From CAVZCC01 sp963773765 (lineage in GTDB: Bacteria; Actinomycetota; Acidimicrobiia; Acidimicrobiales; Microtrichaceae), in NCBI GenBank assembly GCA_963773765.1, contig CAVZCC010000005.1:372001-436000 (forward strand): 64,000 nt of DNA. Reading direction: 5' to 3'. The notes beneath the pieces were generated by a model. That model was given only the letters and a program-made list of their open reading frames with translations, was not told the origin of the DNA and made no database searches. Below are positions 10,245 to 18,577 of this stretch, piece by piece. Position numbers and translations under genes: made by a program. How positions within the stretch are numbered: position 1 is the stretch's first letter; each line of letters starts with the position of its first letter.

Positions 10245-10290
10245 TTTGTGCTGCGAGCCGCGACCTATAGGTCGCGGCTCGCAGCGCGAA
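10245..10290 (+). repeat. Palindromic element A (family 1), 5' side of first AbiEi/DUF559 gene
   Basis: The core 10250-10285 is a perfect 36-base palindrome (half-site GCTGCGAGCCGCGACCTA), and wobble pairs extend the stem to 10245-10290. No T-run follows. It starts 44 bases after icd and ends 61 bases before ATG 10352. Read in the other direction, copy B (11266-11315) matches it over nearly its whole length including the GCGAAAC flank, so A and B form a terminal-inverted-repeat-like pair around the gene. It could equally be the icd terminator. Confidence 0.85.
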
Positions 10291-10300
10291 ACGGGGAGAG

Positions 10301-10313
10301 GGGGCCGGTCCCC
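10301..10313 (+). promoter_or_regulatory. Conserved leader box of AbiEi/DUF559 genes (GGGGCCGGTCCCC)
   Basis: A near-palindromic 13-base box whose last base is 38 bases before ATG 10352. The paralogue at 44133 has GGGGACCGGTCCCC 37 bases before its start. The two genes share little other upstream sequence apart from hairpins, so this is a candidate operator, possibly bound by the gene's own winged-helix domain. Confidence 0.5.
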
Positions 10314-10351
10314 GGTGACCACGGGATGTCGCTCCCCCATCATCGGAAGGC

Positions 10352-11263
10352 ATGTTCGATGACGTCGCCATCCGCCTGGCCCGCGCCCGCCACGGCGTCA
10401 CCTCGCGCTCGGAGCTGAGGGCGGCGGGGGTCGGCCACGACGAGATCGAGCTCATGCGTCGCTCCCGGAACTGGGAGCGGCCGACCGACGAGACGTTCCG
10501 GCGGGTCGGATCGATGCCCAGCAAGGCGCAGCTCGTGGCGCTCGCCGTGCTGGACAGCGGCCCGGGAGCGCTGCTCTCCCACCTCTCGGCCGGGCACTGG
10601 TGGGGGTTGACCGGATGCGCCCTCCGCCCGCTGCACGTCACCAGGCTCTCGTCCTCCCGCCGCTCGAGTTCCCTGACCGTGACCCACCGGGCTCGGGTCC
10701 TTCCACACGCGTACGTCACCGAGCTCGACGGTGTCCCCATCGTCCGACCCGAGCTCTGTTCCCTGCAGCTGTTCGCCATGTGCCGGGAGGACCGGGCCGA
10801 GCGCCTGACCGACTCCCTCTGGGCCATGCGCCTGCTCTCCGGGCCGTCACTGCATCGATGCATCGACGAGCTCGGAGCCCCCGGGCGCAACGGAACGGCC
10901 GGGGTACGGCGGTACCTGGCCCGTCGGGGACCGGGGTACGTCCCGCCCGCGACGGGACTCGAGTCCCGGGTCGAACGGATCCTCCGTGACGCCGGCATCC
11001 CCGTCCGCCGGCAGGTCGACTCCGGGTCGCAGGAGGACTGGACCGGCCGGGTCGACCTCCGCCACGAGTGGCTGCCGATCCTGATCGAGGTGCAGAGCGA
11101 ACGGTTCCACGGGGCCCTGCTCGACCGGGAGTCGGACCGTCGCAGGATCGAGGCCCTGGAACGAGCCGGGTTCCTGGTCGTCGAGATCACCGACACCGAG
11201 GCGTGGACGACGCCGTGGATCGTGGTGGACAAGGTCCGCGCCGCCGTTGCCCGGTTCGTCTGA
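10352..11263 (+). CDS. AbiEi-like winged-helix plus DUF559 (VSR-like) nuclease-fold protein, copy 1
   Basis: 303 residues. The N-terminal part (about 1-80) resembles the AbiEi antitoxin winged helix seen in type IV toxin-antitoxin proteins (GVTSRSELRAAG, then LSHLSAGHWWGL). The C-terminal 100 residues resemble DUF559, a PD-(D/E)XK/VSR-like nuclease fold: ESRVERIL, then GRVDL (Asp) and IEVQSERFH (Glu with Gln where Lys is usual). No AbiEii-type nucleotidyltransferase toxin lies next to it. It is bracketed by inverted copies of one palindrome (A and B), has a conserved leader box, and has a paralogue at 44133 of nearly equal length sharing PELC-LFA-C and GRNGTAG. Whether it cuts DNA, regulates or does both is not known. 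Confidence 0.75.
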   Translation: MFDDVAIRLARARHGVTSRSELRAAGVGHDEIELMRRSRNWERPTDETFRRVGSMPSKAQLVALAVLDSGPGALLSHLSAGHWWGLTGCALRPLHVTRLSSSRRSSSLTVTHRARVLPHAYVTELDGVPIVRPELCSLQLFAMCREDRAERLTDSLWAMRLLSGPSLHRCIDELGAPGRNGTAGVRRYLARRGPGYVPPATGLESRVERILRDAGIPVRRQVDSGSQEDWTGRVDLRHEWLPILIEVQSERFHGALLDRESDRRRIEALERAGFLVVEITDTEAWTTPWIVVDKVRAAVARFV

Positions 11264-11265
11264 GC

Positions 11266-11315
11266 GTTTCGCGCTGCGAGCCGCGACCTATGGGTCGCGG
11301 CTCGCAACACAGAAC
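11266..11315 (-). repeat. Palindromic element B (family 1), 3' side of first AbiEi/DUF559 gene
   Basis: A 14-base-pair stem (TGCGAGCCGCGACC with GGTCGCGGCTCGCA, 11275-11306) around loop TATG. It begins 2-12 bases after the stop at 11263. In reverse orientation it aligns with element A including the GCGCGAAAC side. It lies between two convergent genes, so it could also be a bidirectional terminator. Confidence 0.85.
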
Positions 11316-11336
11316 GGTGGCAGGGGGGAGGTGGGG

Positions 11337-12467
11337 TCAGTCGCCGGGCGAGAGCGTGGGGCGGCCGGACGCGTCGAACGTGACCTGCTCCACGAACAGG
11401 CGTCGTGTGCCGCCCTTGGCGTAGCCGACCTGTCCGGGCAGCCAGCCGTGGAACACCATCCACACCGACCCGGCCCGGTCGGTGAAGAACTCCTGGCCGC
11501 CGGGACCGGAGAACTCCTCGCCCGAGGCCAGGAACGGCTCGGGGTCCTTGGTGCAGGGTCCGGTCGCGGTGGCACACACGGCGTGGCCGATGGCGTAGTC
11601 GCCGGTGTCCCAGGTGTTGGCCGAGTAGAAGAGGTGGATCGTGTCGCCCACCTTGATCATGGACGGCCCCTCCACCAGCGGCCCCTCCCAGTCCTGGTCG
11701 TTGACGACCAGCGGTGTGGGCTGGCCCACCAGGGAGGTGCCGTCGGACCCCAGCTGCTGGATCCAGATGGAGGTGGGCATCCCGCAGCAGTTCCCGTCGC
11801 TCTTCCACACCAGGTAGCTGACGCCGTCGATGGTGGCCGGGCTGGCATCGATGGAACCGCCCAGGACCCGTTGGCAGATGAAGGGCTCCGCCGACGGGTC
11901 CGCGTAGGGGCCGATGGCGTTGTCGGCCACCGCGGCGCCGATGCACTGCCGGCCCGAGGCCCGGTCGCGGCTGGTGTAGTAGAGGACGAACCGGTCCGCG
12001 GACACCCGCAGCACGCTGGGGGCCCACACGAAGCCGGCCTCGGACCACGACCCCACCTCCGGCAGCGCCTCGCCCAGCTCCAGCCCGCCGAGCAGCCCGG
12101 GTCGGGACACCGGCACGTTGGCCTTCACGGTGTTGGAGGTGAAGCCGATGGGCACCAGCCCGGTGTCCAGGACGAACGGGTCGGCGAAGTCACCGTCGGA
12201 CAGGGGCACGCCCTGGTCCGGAGCAGCCCGGCCGATGACGCGGGCCGCGCCGGGGCTGGCCTCGTCCTCACCCCCGGTGCGGGGGCGTTCGCCGCCGGGG
12301 TCGGTTGCGTCGGACTCGGCGGCGTCCGGAGCCGTGGTCTCCGTGGTGCGGTCGGTGGGCGTGCCGATGGCGTCGGGCTCGTCGTCGCCGCAGCCGGCCG
12401 CCACGACGCCCAGCAGGCAGACCACCGCGGCGATGGCGACGGCGGCCGGGCGCGGGCGGGAGCGCAT
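11337..12467 (-). CDS. GH43-like glycoside hydrolase lipoprotein
   Basis: 376 residues from ATG 12467. The signal peptide ends in lipobox VVAAGC, followed by a Thr/Asp/Glu-rich linker (to about residue 70). The catalytic part looks like a five-bladed GH43 propeller: DFADPFVLD supplies the Asp of the ADP motif, WAPSVLRV and FVLYYTS follow, and VEGPSMIKVGDTIHLFYS supplies the Glu of the EGP motif. GH43 enzymes remove arabinose or xylose from plant or cell-wall polysaccharides; the substrate here is unknown. The protein is predicted to be attached to the outer face of the membrane. It is probably monocistronic, with repeat C 56 bases upstream and repeat B just beyond its 3' end. Confidence 0.8.
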   Translation of the reverse strand: MRSRPRPAAVAIAAVVCLLGVVAAGCGDDEPDAIGTPTDRTTETTAPDAAESDATDPGGERPRTGGEDEASPGAARVIGRAAPDQGVPLSDGDFADPFVLDTGLVPIGFTSNTVKANVPVSRPGLLGGLELGEALPEVGSWSEAGFVWAPSVLRVSADRFVLYYTSRDRASGRQCIGAAVADNAIGPYADPSAEPFICQRVLGGSIDASPATIDGVSYLVWKSDGNCCGMPTSIWIQQLGSDGTSLVGQPTPLVVNDQDWEGPLVEGPSMIKVGDTIHLFYSANTWDTGDYAIGHAVCATATGPCTKDPEPFLASGEEFSGPGGQEFFTDRAGSVWMVFHGWLPGQVGYAKGGTRRLFVEQVTFDASGRPTLSPGD

Positions 12468-12520
12468 GGACCCAGTGTGCCGGGACCGTCCGCCGAACCG
12501 GACCGCCCGCACCCCGAGCG

Positions 12521-12568
12521 TTCTGTGCTGCGATCCGCGACCCATGGGTCGCGTCCCGCAGCACAGAG
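12521..12568 (-). repeat. Palindromic element C (family 1), solitary copy
   Basis: Outer stem CTGTGCTGCG/CGCAGCACAG (12523-12532 and 12557-12566) and inner stem CGCGACCCA/TGGGTCGCG, separated by a small mismatch. The sequence clearly belongs to the same family as A and B but no nuclease gene lies beside it. It sits 12 bases past the stop of the luciferase-like gene, so it is also in terminator position. Confidence 0.8.
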
Positions 12569-12579
12569 TGAGGGCGGGG

Positions 12580-13467
12580 TCAGGCCCGGGCGGACACCAC
12601 CCGGGCGAAGGCGTCCAGGCAGTCCGGGTCCGTGGTGCCGGGCACCAGGATGAACTCGTCCACACCCGCGGCCTCGGCCTCGTCCAGGGCCTGGGTGAGC
12701 CGGTCGGCGTTCCACACCGGTGCGGTGTCGGCCAGGGCGCGGGCCAGCCCGGTGCCGAAGATGGCCAGGTAGTCGTAGGTGAAGGCCTGGAGCACGCCCT
12801 GGTCGTCCTTGGTGCCGAGCACGGTGAAGCACCCGCTGATCTTGCGGGGCGCCGTGTCACGGCCGGCGTCGGCCCAGGCCTGCTCGGCGGCCCGGGCGGC
12901 GGCGGCCATCTCCTCACCGTCGGCGGTCAGGGCGAAGCCGGACACCCCGTCGGCCCACCGGGCGGCCCGGGCCAGGCCCTTCGGGCCCATGGCGCCGGCC
13001 AGGATCTCGGGGCCGCCCGGCTGCACGGGAGCGGGACCGACCGGGTCACCGCCGTCGAACGGGGAGTGGCCGGCCCAGATGCGGCGGAGCTCGGCCACGC
13101 CCTCGTCCAGGCGGGCGTGGCGGCGTTCGAAGGTGGACCCGGCGGCCAGGTAGTCGTGCTCCCGGCCACCGACGCCCACCCCGAGCGAGACCCGGCCGTC
13201 GCTCAGCACGTCGAGCGTGGCGATCTCCTTGGCGATCACCGCGGGCGGGTGGAACGGCAGCACCACCAGGTTCACGAACACCCGCACCCGTTCCGTGAGC
13301 GCGGCCGCGGCGGCGTTGGTGACGAGCATCTCCTGGTTGCGGAAGGTGATCCGCTCACCGCAGGAGATGCTGGAGAACGGCCCGTCATCGATGCCCCGGG
13401 ACCACTCGATCGTGGTCGACCGGCTGTAGTCGCGGGCCATGGTCGGGAGTGCGACGCCGATGTCCAT
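12580..13467 (-). CDS. LLM-class F420-dependent oxidoreductase
   Basis: 295 residues in the luciferase-like TIM-barrel family. The N-terminus MDIGVALPT, the segment RVFVNLVVLPFHPPAV, then AKEIATLDVLSDGRV followed by LGVGVGG are the family hallmarks. In actinobacteria these enzymes usually use coenzyme F420. Substrate is unknown. The start at 13467 is supported by a TAGCCT box exactly 8 bases upstream. The adjacent large pilus protein ends 27 bases upstream of the start, but the separate promoter suggests independent transcription. Confidence 0.88.
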   Translation of the reverse strand: MDIGVALPTMARDYSRSTTIEWSRGIDDGPFSSISCGERITFRNQEMLVTNAAAAALTERVRVFVNLVVLPFHPPAVIAKEIATLDVLSDGRVSLGVGVGGREHDYLAAGSTFERRHARLDEGVAELRRIWAGHSPFDGGDPVGPAPVQPGGPEILAGAMGPKGLARAARWADGVSGFALTADGEEMAAAARAAEQAWADAGRDTAPRKISGCFTVLGTKDDQGVLQAFTYDYLAIFGTGLARALADTAPVWNADRLTQALDEAEAAGVDEFILVPGTTDPDCLDAFARVVSARA

Positions 13468-13475
13468 GGCGGCGG

Positions 13476-13481
13476 AGGCTA
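13476..13481 (-). promoter_or_regulatory. -10-like box TAGCCT, leaderless promoter
   Basis: On the minus strand TAGCCT is separated by 8 bases from ATG 13467. This is the same arrangement as at 33776, 49812, 50481 and 59174. Confidence 0.5.
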
Positions 13482-13494
13482 GGCCAGCGTGCGC

Positions 13495-16167
13495 TCAGCA
13501 GCCGCCACGACCGCAGAGCTTCCAGTCCAGGATGTCCACCCTGCCCGGGTTGGCGTCGTCGGTCCGGACGATGGCCTCGGCCCGGATGACCGACCCGATG
13601 CGGGCCTCCAGGACCCCTGCGCCCTCCAGGGGGGTGCAGCACACCACGCCCATCTCGGCGTCGGTGCCCCCATCCTGGTTCATGTCACTGCCCAGGCCGC
13701 CGACCTGGAGCCGGCCACCGAACAGCGGCCGGTTGAACGTCCCCCCCAGCCAGTGGATGTCCAGGTCCGCGCTGGGGAGCACCACCGGGCCGAACGTGTC
13801 GAACGACGAGCTGCCCGGGACGTCGGCGGGCTGCCCGTCCGCTCCGAGGGCCACGTCGATGGTGACCTCGCTGTACGGGGCGGAGGACACGGTGTTGGTG
13901 GTGGCGACCAGGCCGACCACGTCGAACTCCGGGAGCGTCACGCTGGTGCACTTCGTTCCGAACAGCAGGTAGGGGCTCTGGGTGCACCCGGTCCGGAGCG
14001 TCACGGTCAGGTCCGCACCGTCGAGGGATGCCCCGTCGCTGACCACCGGCAGGCAGTCACCGCCGGAGAACAGGTCGTAGCGGAGTTCCTGGTTGGACTG
14101 CGAATGGCTGCGCGTGAGCTGGGTGTCCGACGTGGAACAGGACCACCCGTCACCGTCGACACGGAAGTCGATGGAGGACCCGTCCACCGGGTCCGAGAGG
14201 TAGTTCTCCGCGCCGGTGGGGCTGCGCATGACCACCTCGAGCGAGGTCACCTCCGCCGTGGGGTCGAGCGGTTGGGCGAAGGTCATGTCCCGGAGGGTGA
14301 ACGACGAGGTCTCACCGGCCGGGTCGGCCAGTCGCAACGACGGGTTGAAGCCGGGGGGGTTCGGCAGCGGCTCCTGTGATGCCACCGCAGCACCGCCGCC
14401 CGGGGCCAGGGCACCGGCCGCGGTCGCGGACCACGGTGCATCGGCGGCGCCGACCGAGGTGGCGAGTGCGGTGCTCTGGTTGAGCTCGAGCCGGAGGTCC
14501 TTGGCGTAGATGTCCAGCCCGCGGGAGGCGATCGGGTCCGCCGCCACGGTGACGGTGAGGACCGCTCCCTCCAGGTCCGCCTCGTTGGTCAGCACGCTGC
14601 AGCCGCCGGCGCGCAGGTCGAAGGCCTGGCGTCCGCCGTAGCTGCGCCCGGCCGGGAGCGGCCCGGTGGAGCACGGCTTGGGACCGGCCACCGTCGAGGA
14701 ACACCGCGACCGGGACCTGGTGGTTGGACGCAGGCGTGTCCGGGGCGAAGAACGTGTACGGCACCTGCTGCATGTCCAGGAGCACCCGGGCCGACGTGAG
14801 CGGACGATCGCCGGCGTTGGCGACGGTGGCGTTGATGGCGGCGGGATTGCACAACGAACCGAAGAAGATGAACGCACACACGTTGGCCACCGCCCAACCA
14901 CCGTCGGCGGCCAGGTTGGCCTGCGGGCCGAACTGCGCCGAGGTGATCCCCGTCAGCACCGGCTGCAGCGGAGCGGTGTCCACCTGGACGATCGCCGGCA
15001 GGGCCGAGCCGCCGCTGAGCCGGGGGCACAACGCCACCCGGCCGGCGCGATGGCGGATCGCACTCCGGCCCGACAACTGCAGGGTCACCCCCGTGACGTC
15101 CGGGGCACCCGACACATCGGGGTCACAGGCCCGCGGGAAGTCCTCGGGACCGGCGCCGGCCGGCGATGCCCCACCCCTGTGGCACCCCGCCCACCACCCG
15201 CACGTCCGGATCCGAGACCACCAGCGCGTGCCGGTCCGCCGCCGCAGCGGTCGGGTCGTTCACGTCCAGCACGTGCACACCGGGCTGGAACCACACCGTG
15301 GCCTGCTCGCACGCTCCCCCCAGCACGTCGTTCAGCGCGACGACCTGGGCCTGGGTGTAGCCGCCGGGAGCCAACGCCACCACACCACCGGGCGCCGGGC
15401 ACCCGATGGTCCGCGACGGCGTTGGAGCCGCGACCGGCGACGGGTCCTCCGCCGTGGCCAGGTCCCCCGCGGGCGCCCCGCACACCGGCGCCCCGCTGTG
15501 GTCCCGGACCTGCGACGGCCCCGGATCGGCCCCGAGCGGACCGCACCCACCGCCGACCAGCGTCACCCTGGCGGTACTGGCCCGTCACCTCGACCGCAGG
15601 GGCACCGCCGGACCGCAGCGGCGCCGCCCCCGCCGTCACCACCACGTCGGAGTTGAACGCCAACGCGTCCGAACCGGTGGCCACCAACGTGGGATCGCTC
15701 ACCCCGGCCACCGACGGCACCGCCACCCGACCCCCGCCGGGACCGGCTCCGTAGGGCGCCGTCCCGACGACCTCGACCCGGGGACCACCCAGGTCCGCCT
15801 CGGGCGCCGATGGCGTGCCGGAACTGGTACAGGCGACTTCGACGGCAGGGTCGCCGGCGGCCGCCCGGCGAAGTCAACCGTCTTCGGCGGATCAGGGACT
15901 GACGTCGCACGGTTGCCCGCCGTCCCGGGCGATGTCCGACACCGCGGCTTCCAGCGCGCCGTCGGCGGCGCGGGTCTCCCGGGCCAGTTCCGCCTGCTGG
16001 CCCGCGATCCGGGCCGACGTGAGGGCGAGCCCGAGCAGGGCGATCACCACCACCGAGGTCAGGGCGATGATCCCCAGGACGAACATCAGCACGTACCCGT
16101 CCTGGCCGCGCCGGTGCCGTGCGGCCCGCCGTGCGAGGACCGAAGGGAGTGACCGCCTCCCGCTCAC
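13495..16167 (-). CDS. PilX-like minor pilin fused to a large secreted domain (several frameshifts)
   Basis: GTG 16167 overlaps the stop of the PKD minor pilin gene (GTGA). The first 92 residues contain a Gln/Asp/Gly-rich start, then one hydrophobic helix (LMFVLGIIALTSVVVIALLG) as in PilX-type pilus assembly proteins. The frame then breaks near 15894, 15850, 15570, 15150 and 14690, but coherent protein is readable between breaks, ending in LDWKLCGRGGC at 13495. Total length 2673 bases is a multiple of three (about 890 residues). The distal part is extracellular-type sequence rich in Gly, Asp, Thr and Cys pairs (DIHWLGGTFNRPLFGG). It could instead be two genes. It belongs to the type IV pilus operon by position and overlap. 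Confidence 0.55.
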
Positions 16168-17936
16168 GGCTCCACCGTCACGGTCTCGGTGGTGGAGGAC
16201 GTGGCTCCCAGGTCGTCGATGACGGTGAGCACCACGGTGTAGGTACCCGCAGCGGTGTAGGTGTGGACCGTGGTGCCGTCGCTGGACGGCGGGGTGCCGT
16301 CGCCGAAGTCCCAGGTGCGGGCCACCACGCTGCCGTCGGCGTCCGTGGAGGCGATGGAGGTGAAGGTCACGATCCGCGGGACGGTGCCGGCGGTCTCGGA
16401 GATGGTGATGGCGGCCGTCGGCGCGGCGTTGATGCGGAACGCCACCCGGGGTGCCGGTGGCAGCGTGTCCGGCGCGCCGGCCAGGCGCGTGACGCGCTCG
16501 ATCTCCCACTCGCCGGCGTCCGCGGTGGAGAACGGCACCTGCCACGACTCGGTGTCCTCCACGGTGTTGGCCACCGTGTTGCTGCCCTTGCGGTACAGGT
16601 TCCAGCCGGTCTGGCTCCCGGCGGGAGGAGGCGCGTCCACCGAGAAGGTGACCAGCACCGGAGCGCCCGGCCGCGCCGCGTTGATGTGCGGCGGCCGGCC
16701 CGGCCCGGTCGACACCGGTGCCGGCGAGATGACCACCCCGGACGCCGGGTTCAACGTGGGCACCAGGCACTGGGCGAACGCCGTGCTGCGGAGCCCGTCC
16801 GCGTTCTCCACCACCAGCGTGACCTGCTGGGCACCGGACACCTCGGGGGGCGCCACCCAGGGCTGGGTGGCGCCGCCGCCGGCCGGGATCCCGCCGACGG
16901 TCCAGGCGTACACCAGGTCCCCCGGTGGCGTCTCCGGGTCACTCGTCCCCGCCGAGTTGAGGGTGAAGGTGCGGTCGACGCCGACCACGGGCAGGCACTG
17001 GGCCACAGCGGTCGGCGAACGGCCGAAGATGCGCACCGACGCCGCGATCACGCTGGACGCACCGGTGCTGTCGGTCACGCGCAACGTCACGGTCTGGGAG
17101 GTGTCGGTGCTGCCGTTGGGGAACCGCAGCACCAACGTGGGCCCCGTCTCCGAACCGGACACCAGGACGGAGTCCACGGGCCGGGTCCACTGCAGCGTCA
17201 GCGCGTCGCCGTCGGGGTCCGACGACGTCGAGGTGAGCCGGAACTCGGTGGACCGGTAGCCACGCGACGGCGTGAGCTCGATGTCGGCCACCGGCGGGCT
17301 GCTGGTGGCAAGGCCCACCGATCCCTGGTCGGTGCGACGCACGGTGCTGATGAGCACCGGGGGCCGGGCCGTCTGGCCGGCGGCGGCGGACGGTTGCAGC
17401 CGGAGCGACACCTTCCTGGCCACGACACAGTCCGGGCCCGGGTCCGTCGGGCCGCACCAGGACCGGACCAGTCCCGGGACGAGCTCCCGGAACACGGCAG
17501 TGGCGTCCTGCAGCGTTCCGTCCTCGGCACACACGCGTCGCCACAGGGTGGAGGTCGTTCCGTCGTCCACCTCCGCGTACACGATCCGGCTGGCCACCGC
17601 CCCCGACGGGGTGATCACCACCTTGGGCTGCCCCCCGTCGCTCGGACGGGGAGGCGTGGCCGGGTTGCAGTCCGAGCTGGAGGTGACCGACACCAACCGG
17701 GCCGACGCCACGTCCCGCAGGAAGTACGAGTTGAGCAGCCCGGTGGCGCTGGCCCGGCCCAGTTCGTCACGGGCGGTGCCCTGGTGGCGCATGGTGCCCC
17801 ACGCCCACGCGCTCAGCGGCCCGATGAGCATGCCGGAGATGGCGATGGCCAGCAGCAGCTCCAGCAGGGTGGCACCGCGCTGGTCGGGGCGCGGGCGCAC
17901 CACCCTCCGGAACCGGTCCGGGCCGCGCTCCCTCAT
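16164..17936 (-). CDS. Type IV minor prepilin with large extracellular region and C-terminal PKD domain
   Basis: 590 residues. The prepilin motif RGATLLELLLAIAISG near residue 20 gives a G|ATLLE cleavage site for the prepilin peptidase encoded nearby, followed by the hydrophobic assembly helix. The rest is extracellular: PADIELTP-like Ig segments in the middle and a PKD domain at the C-terminus (TWDFGDGTPPSSDG, then HTYTAAGTYTVVLTV). Usual minor pilins are 150-250 residues, so this one carries about 350 extra residues and may display a binding module at the pilus tip. It overlaps both neighbours by 4 bases, so it is cotranslated with the 162-residue prepilin and the PilX-like gene. No frameshift. 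Confidence 0.85.
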   Translation of the reverse strand: MRERGPDRFRRVVRPRPDQRGATLLELLLAIAISGMLIGPLSAWAWGTMRHQGTARDELGRASATGLLNSYFLRDVASARLVSVTSSSDCNPATPPRPSDGGQPKVVITPSGAVASRIVYAEVDDGTTSTLWRRVCAEDGTLQDATAVFRELVPGLVRSWCGPTDPGPDCVVARKVSLRLQPSAAAGQTARPPVLISTVRRTDQGSVGLATSSPPVADIELTPSRGYRSTEFRLTSTSSDPDGDALTLQWTRPVDSVLVSGSETGPTLVLRFPNGSTDTSQTVTLRVTDSTGASSVIAASVRIFGRSPTAVAQCLPVVGVDRTFTLNSAGTSDPETPPGDLVYAWTVGGIPAGGGATQPWVAPPEVSGAQQVTLVVENADGLRSTAFAQCLVPTLNPASGVVISPAPVSTGPGRPPHINAARPGAPVLVTFSVDAPPPAGSQTGWNLYRKGSNTVANTVEDTESWQVPFSTADAGEWEIERVTRLAGAPDTLPPAPRVAFRINAAPTAAITISETAGTVPRIVTFTSIASTDADGSVVARTWDFGDGTPPSSDGTTVHTYTAAGTYTVVLTVIDDLGATSSTTETVTVEP

Positions 17937-18421
17937 GGTGTGCTCGACTTCCGCTTGACGATCTCCGCCGAGACCGTGCGGCCGTCCAGCTCCACCTGCA
18001 CCGTGATCCGTTGCGCCCCTTGGTCCGGCGGGCAGGTCAACCCGAACCGCCCCAGCTCGGCCCCGGTCGGGGTGGCATCCCAGTGGCGGACGGCCGTGAT
18101 GGACGCGGTCGCCGGGCCCTCAGGGTCTGCCACCGCGTAGGAGGTCGTGGTGGCGCAGTCGAGGTAGGCCTCGGCCTTGACCGACTCCGCCGCGGTGGTG
18201 AGGGCGGCCTGCATCCGCTGGGAGCGTGACGTGAGGTCCGTCGTCCGCAACAGCGTGAACATCCCCGCGGCCAGCGCCAGGACCACGAGGCTGGAGAGCA
18301 ACAGGGCGACGATCGTCTCGGCCAGGGTGAATCCGGCCTGCGAGCGGGCCCGGGTCCGGGTTCGGGACGCGCTGCGGGGGCGACGTCGTCCCCTTGCGTG
18401 CTCCCCCGGCCGTCCTGGCAC
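17933..18421 (-). CDS. Type IV minor prepilin
   Basis: 162 residues from GTG 18421. After a basic leader of about 29 residues comes QAGFTLAETIVALLLSS, a classic prepilin cleavage/methylation motif (G|FTLAE) with the Glu at mature position 5. The C-terminal part (about 60-160) is a small globular domain with two Cys residues. It overlaps the PKD prepilin by 4 bases and starts the minor pilin operon downstream of pilD. Probably a PilV- or FimT-like initiator pilin; which one cannot be told. Confidence 0.85.
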   Translation of the reverse strand: MPGRPGEHARGRRRPRSASRTRTRARSQAGFTLAETIVALLLSSLVVLALAAGMFTLLRTTDLTSRSQRMQAALTTAAESVKAEAYLDCATTTSYAVADPEGPATASITAVRHWDATPTGAELGRFGLTCPPDQGAQRITVQVELDGRTVSAEIVKRKSSTP

Positions 18422-18508
18422 CAGCCCGCTCTCCCTCGTCGGCCCACTCGTCCCGGCCCCACGGACCCCCCTGTCACCGCCGCCAGTGGGTTCCTCCGGT
18501 CGGGAAAG

Positions 18509-18528
18509 CCTTCCGTACCGACGGAAGG
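18509..18528 (-). terminator. Hairpin between pilD and minor pilin operon
   Basis: CCTTCCGT and ACGGAAGG form an 8-base-pair perfect stem with a 4-base loop. It lies 50 bases past the stop of pilD and upstream of the minor pilin genes on the same strand. It has no T-run, so it may be an attenuator or a terminator. Confidence 0.4.
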
Positions 18529-18577
18529 TGTGTCAACGAGGGCCGCTGGGTAGGTGTCCCATGGGATCGAGTGCCTC

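Noticed and set aside
10352..11263. A complete AbiE toxin-antitoxin pair
   Set aside because: No AbiEii nucleotidyltransferase-type partner lies next to either AbiEi-like gene; neighbours are icd, a GH43 gene, a Rieske-like gene and an acyl-CoA synthetase.
10245..12568. Family 1 palindromes as tRNA genes, att sites or IS ends
   Set aside because: No cloverleaf, anticodon, integrase or transposase is visible, and no target-site duplication could be recognised around A and B.
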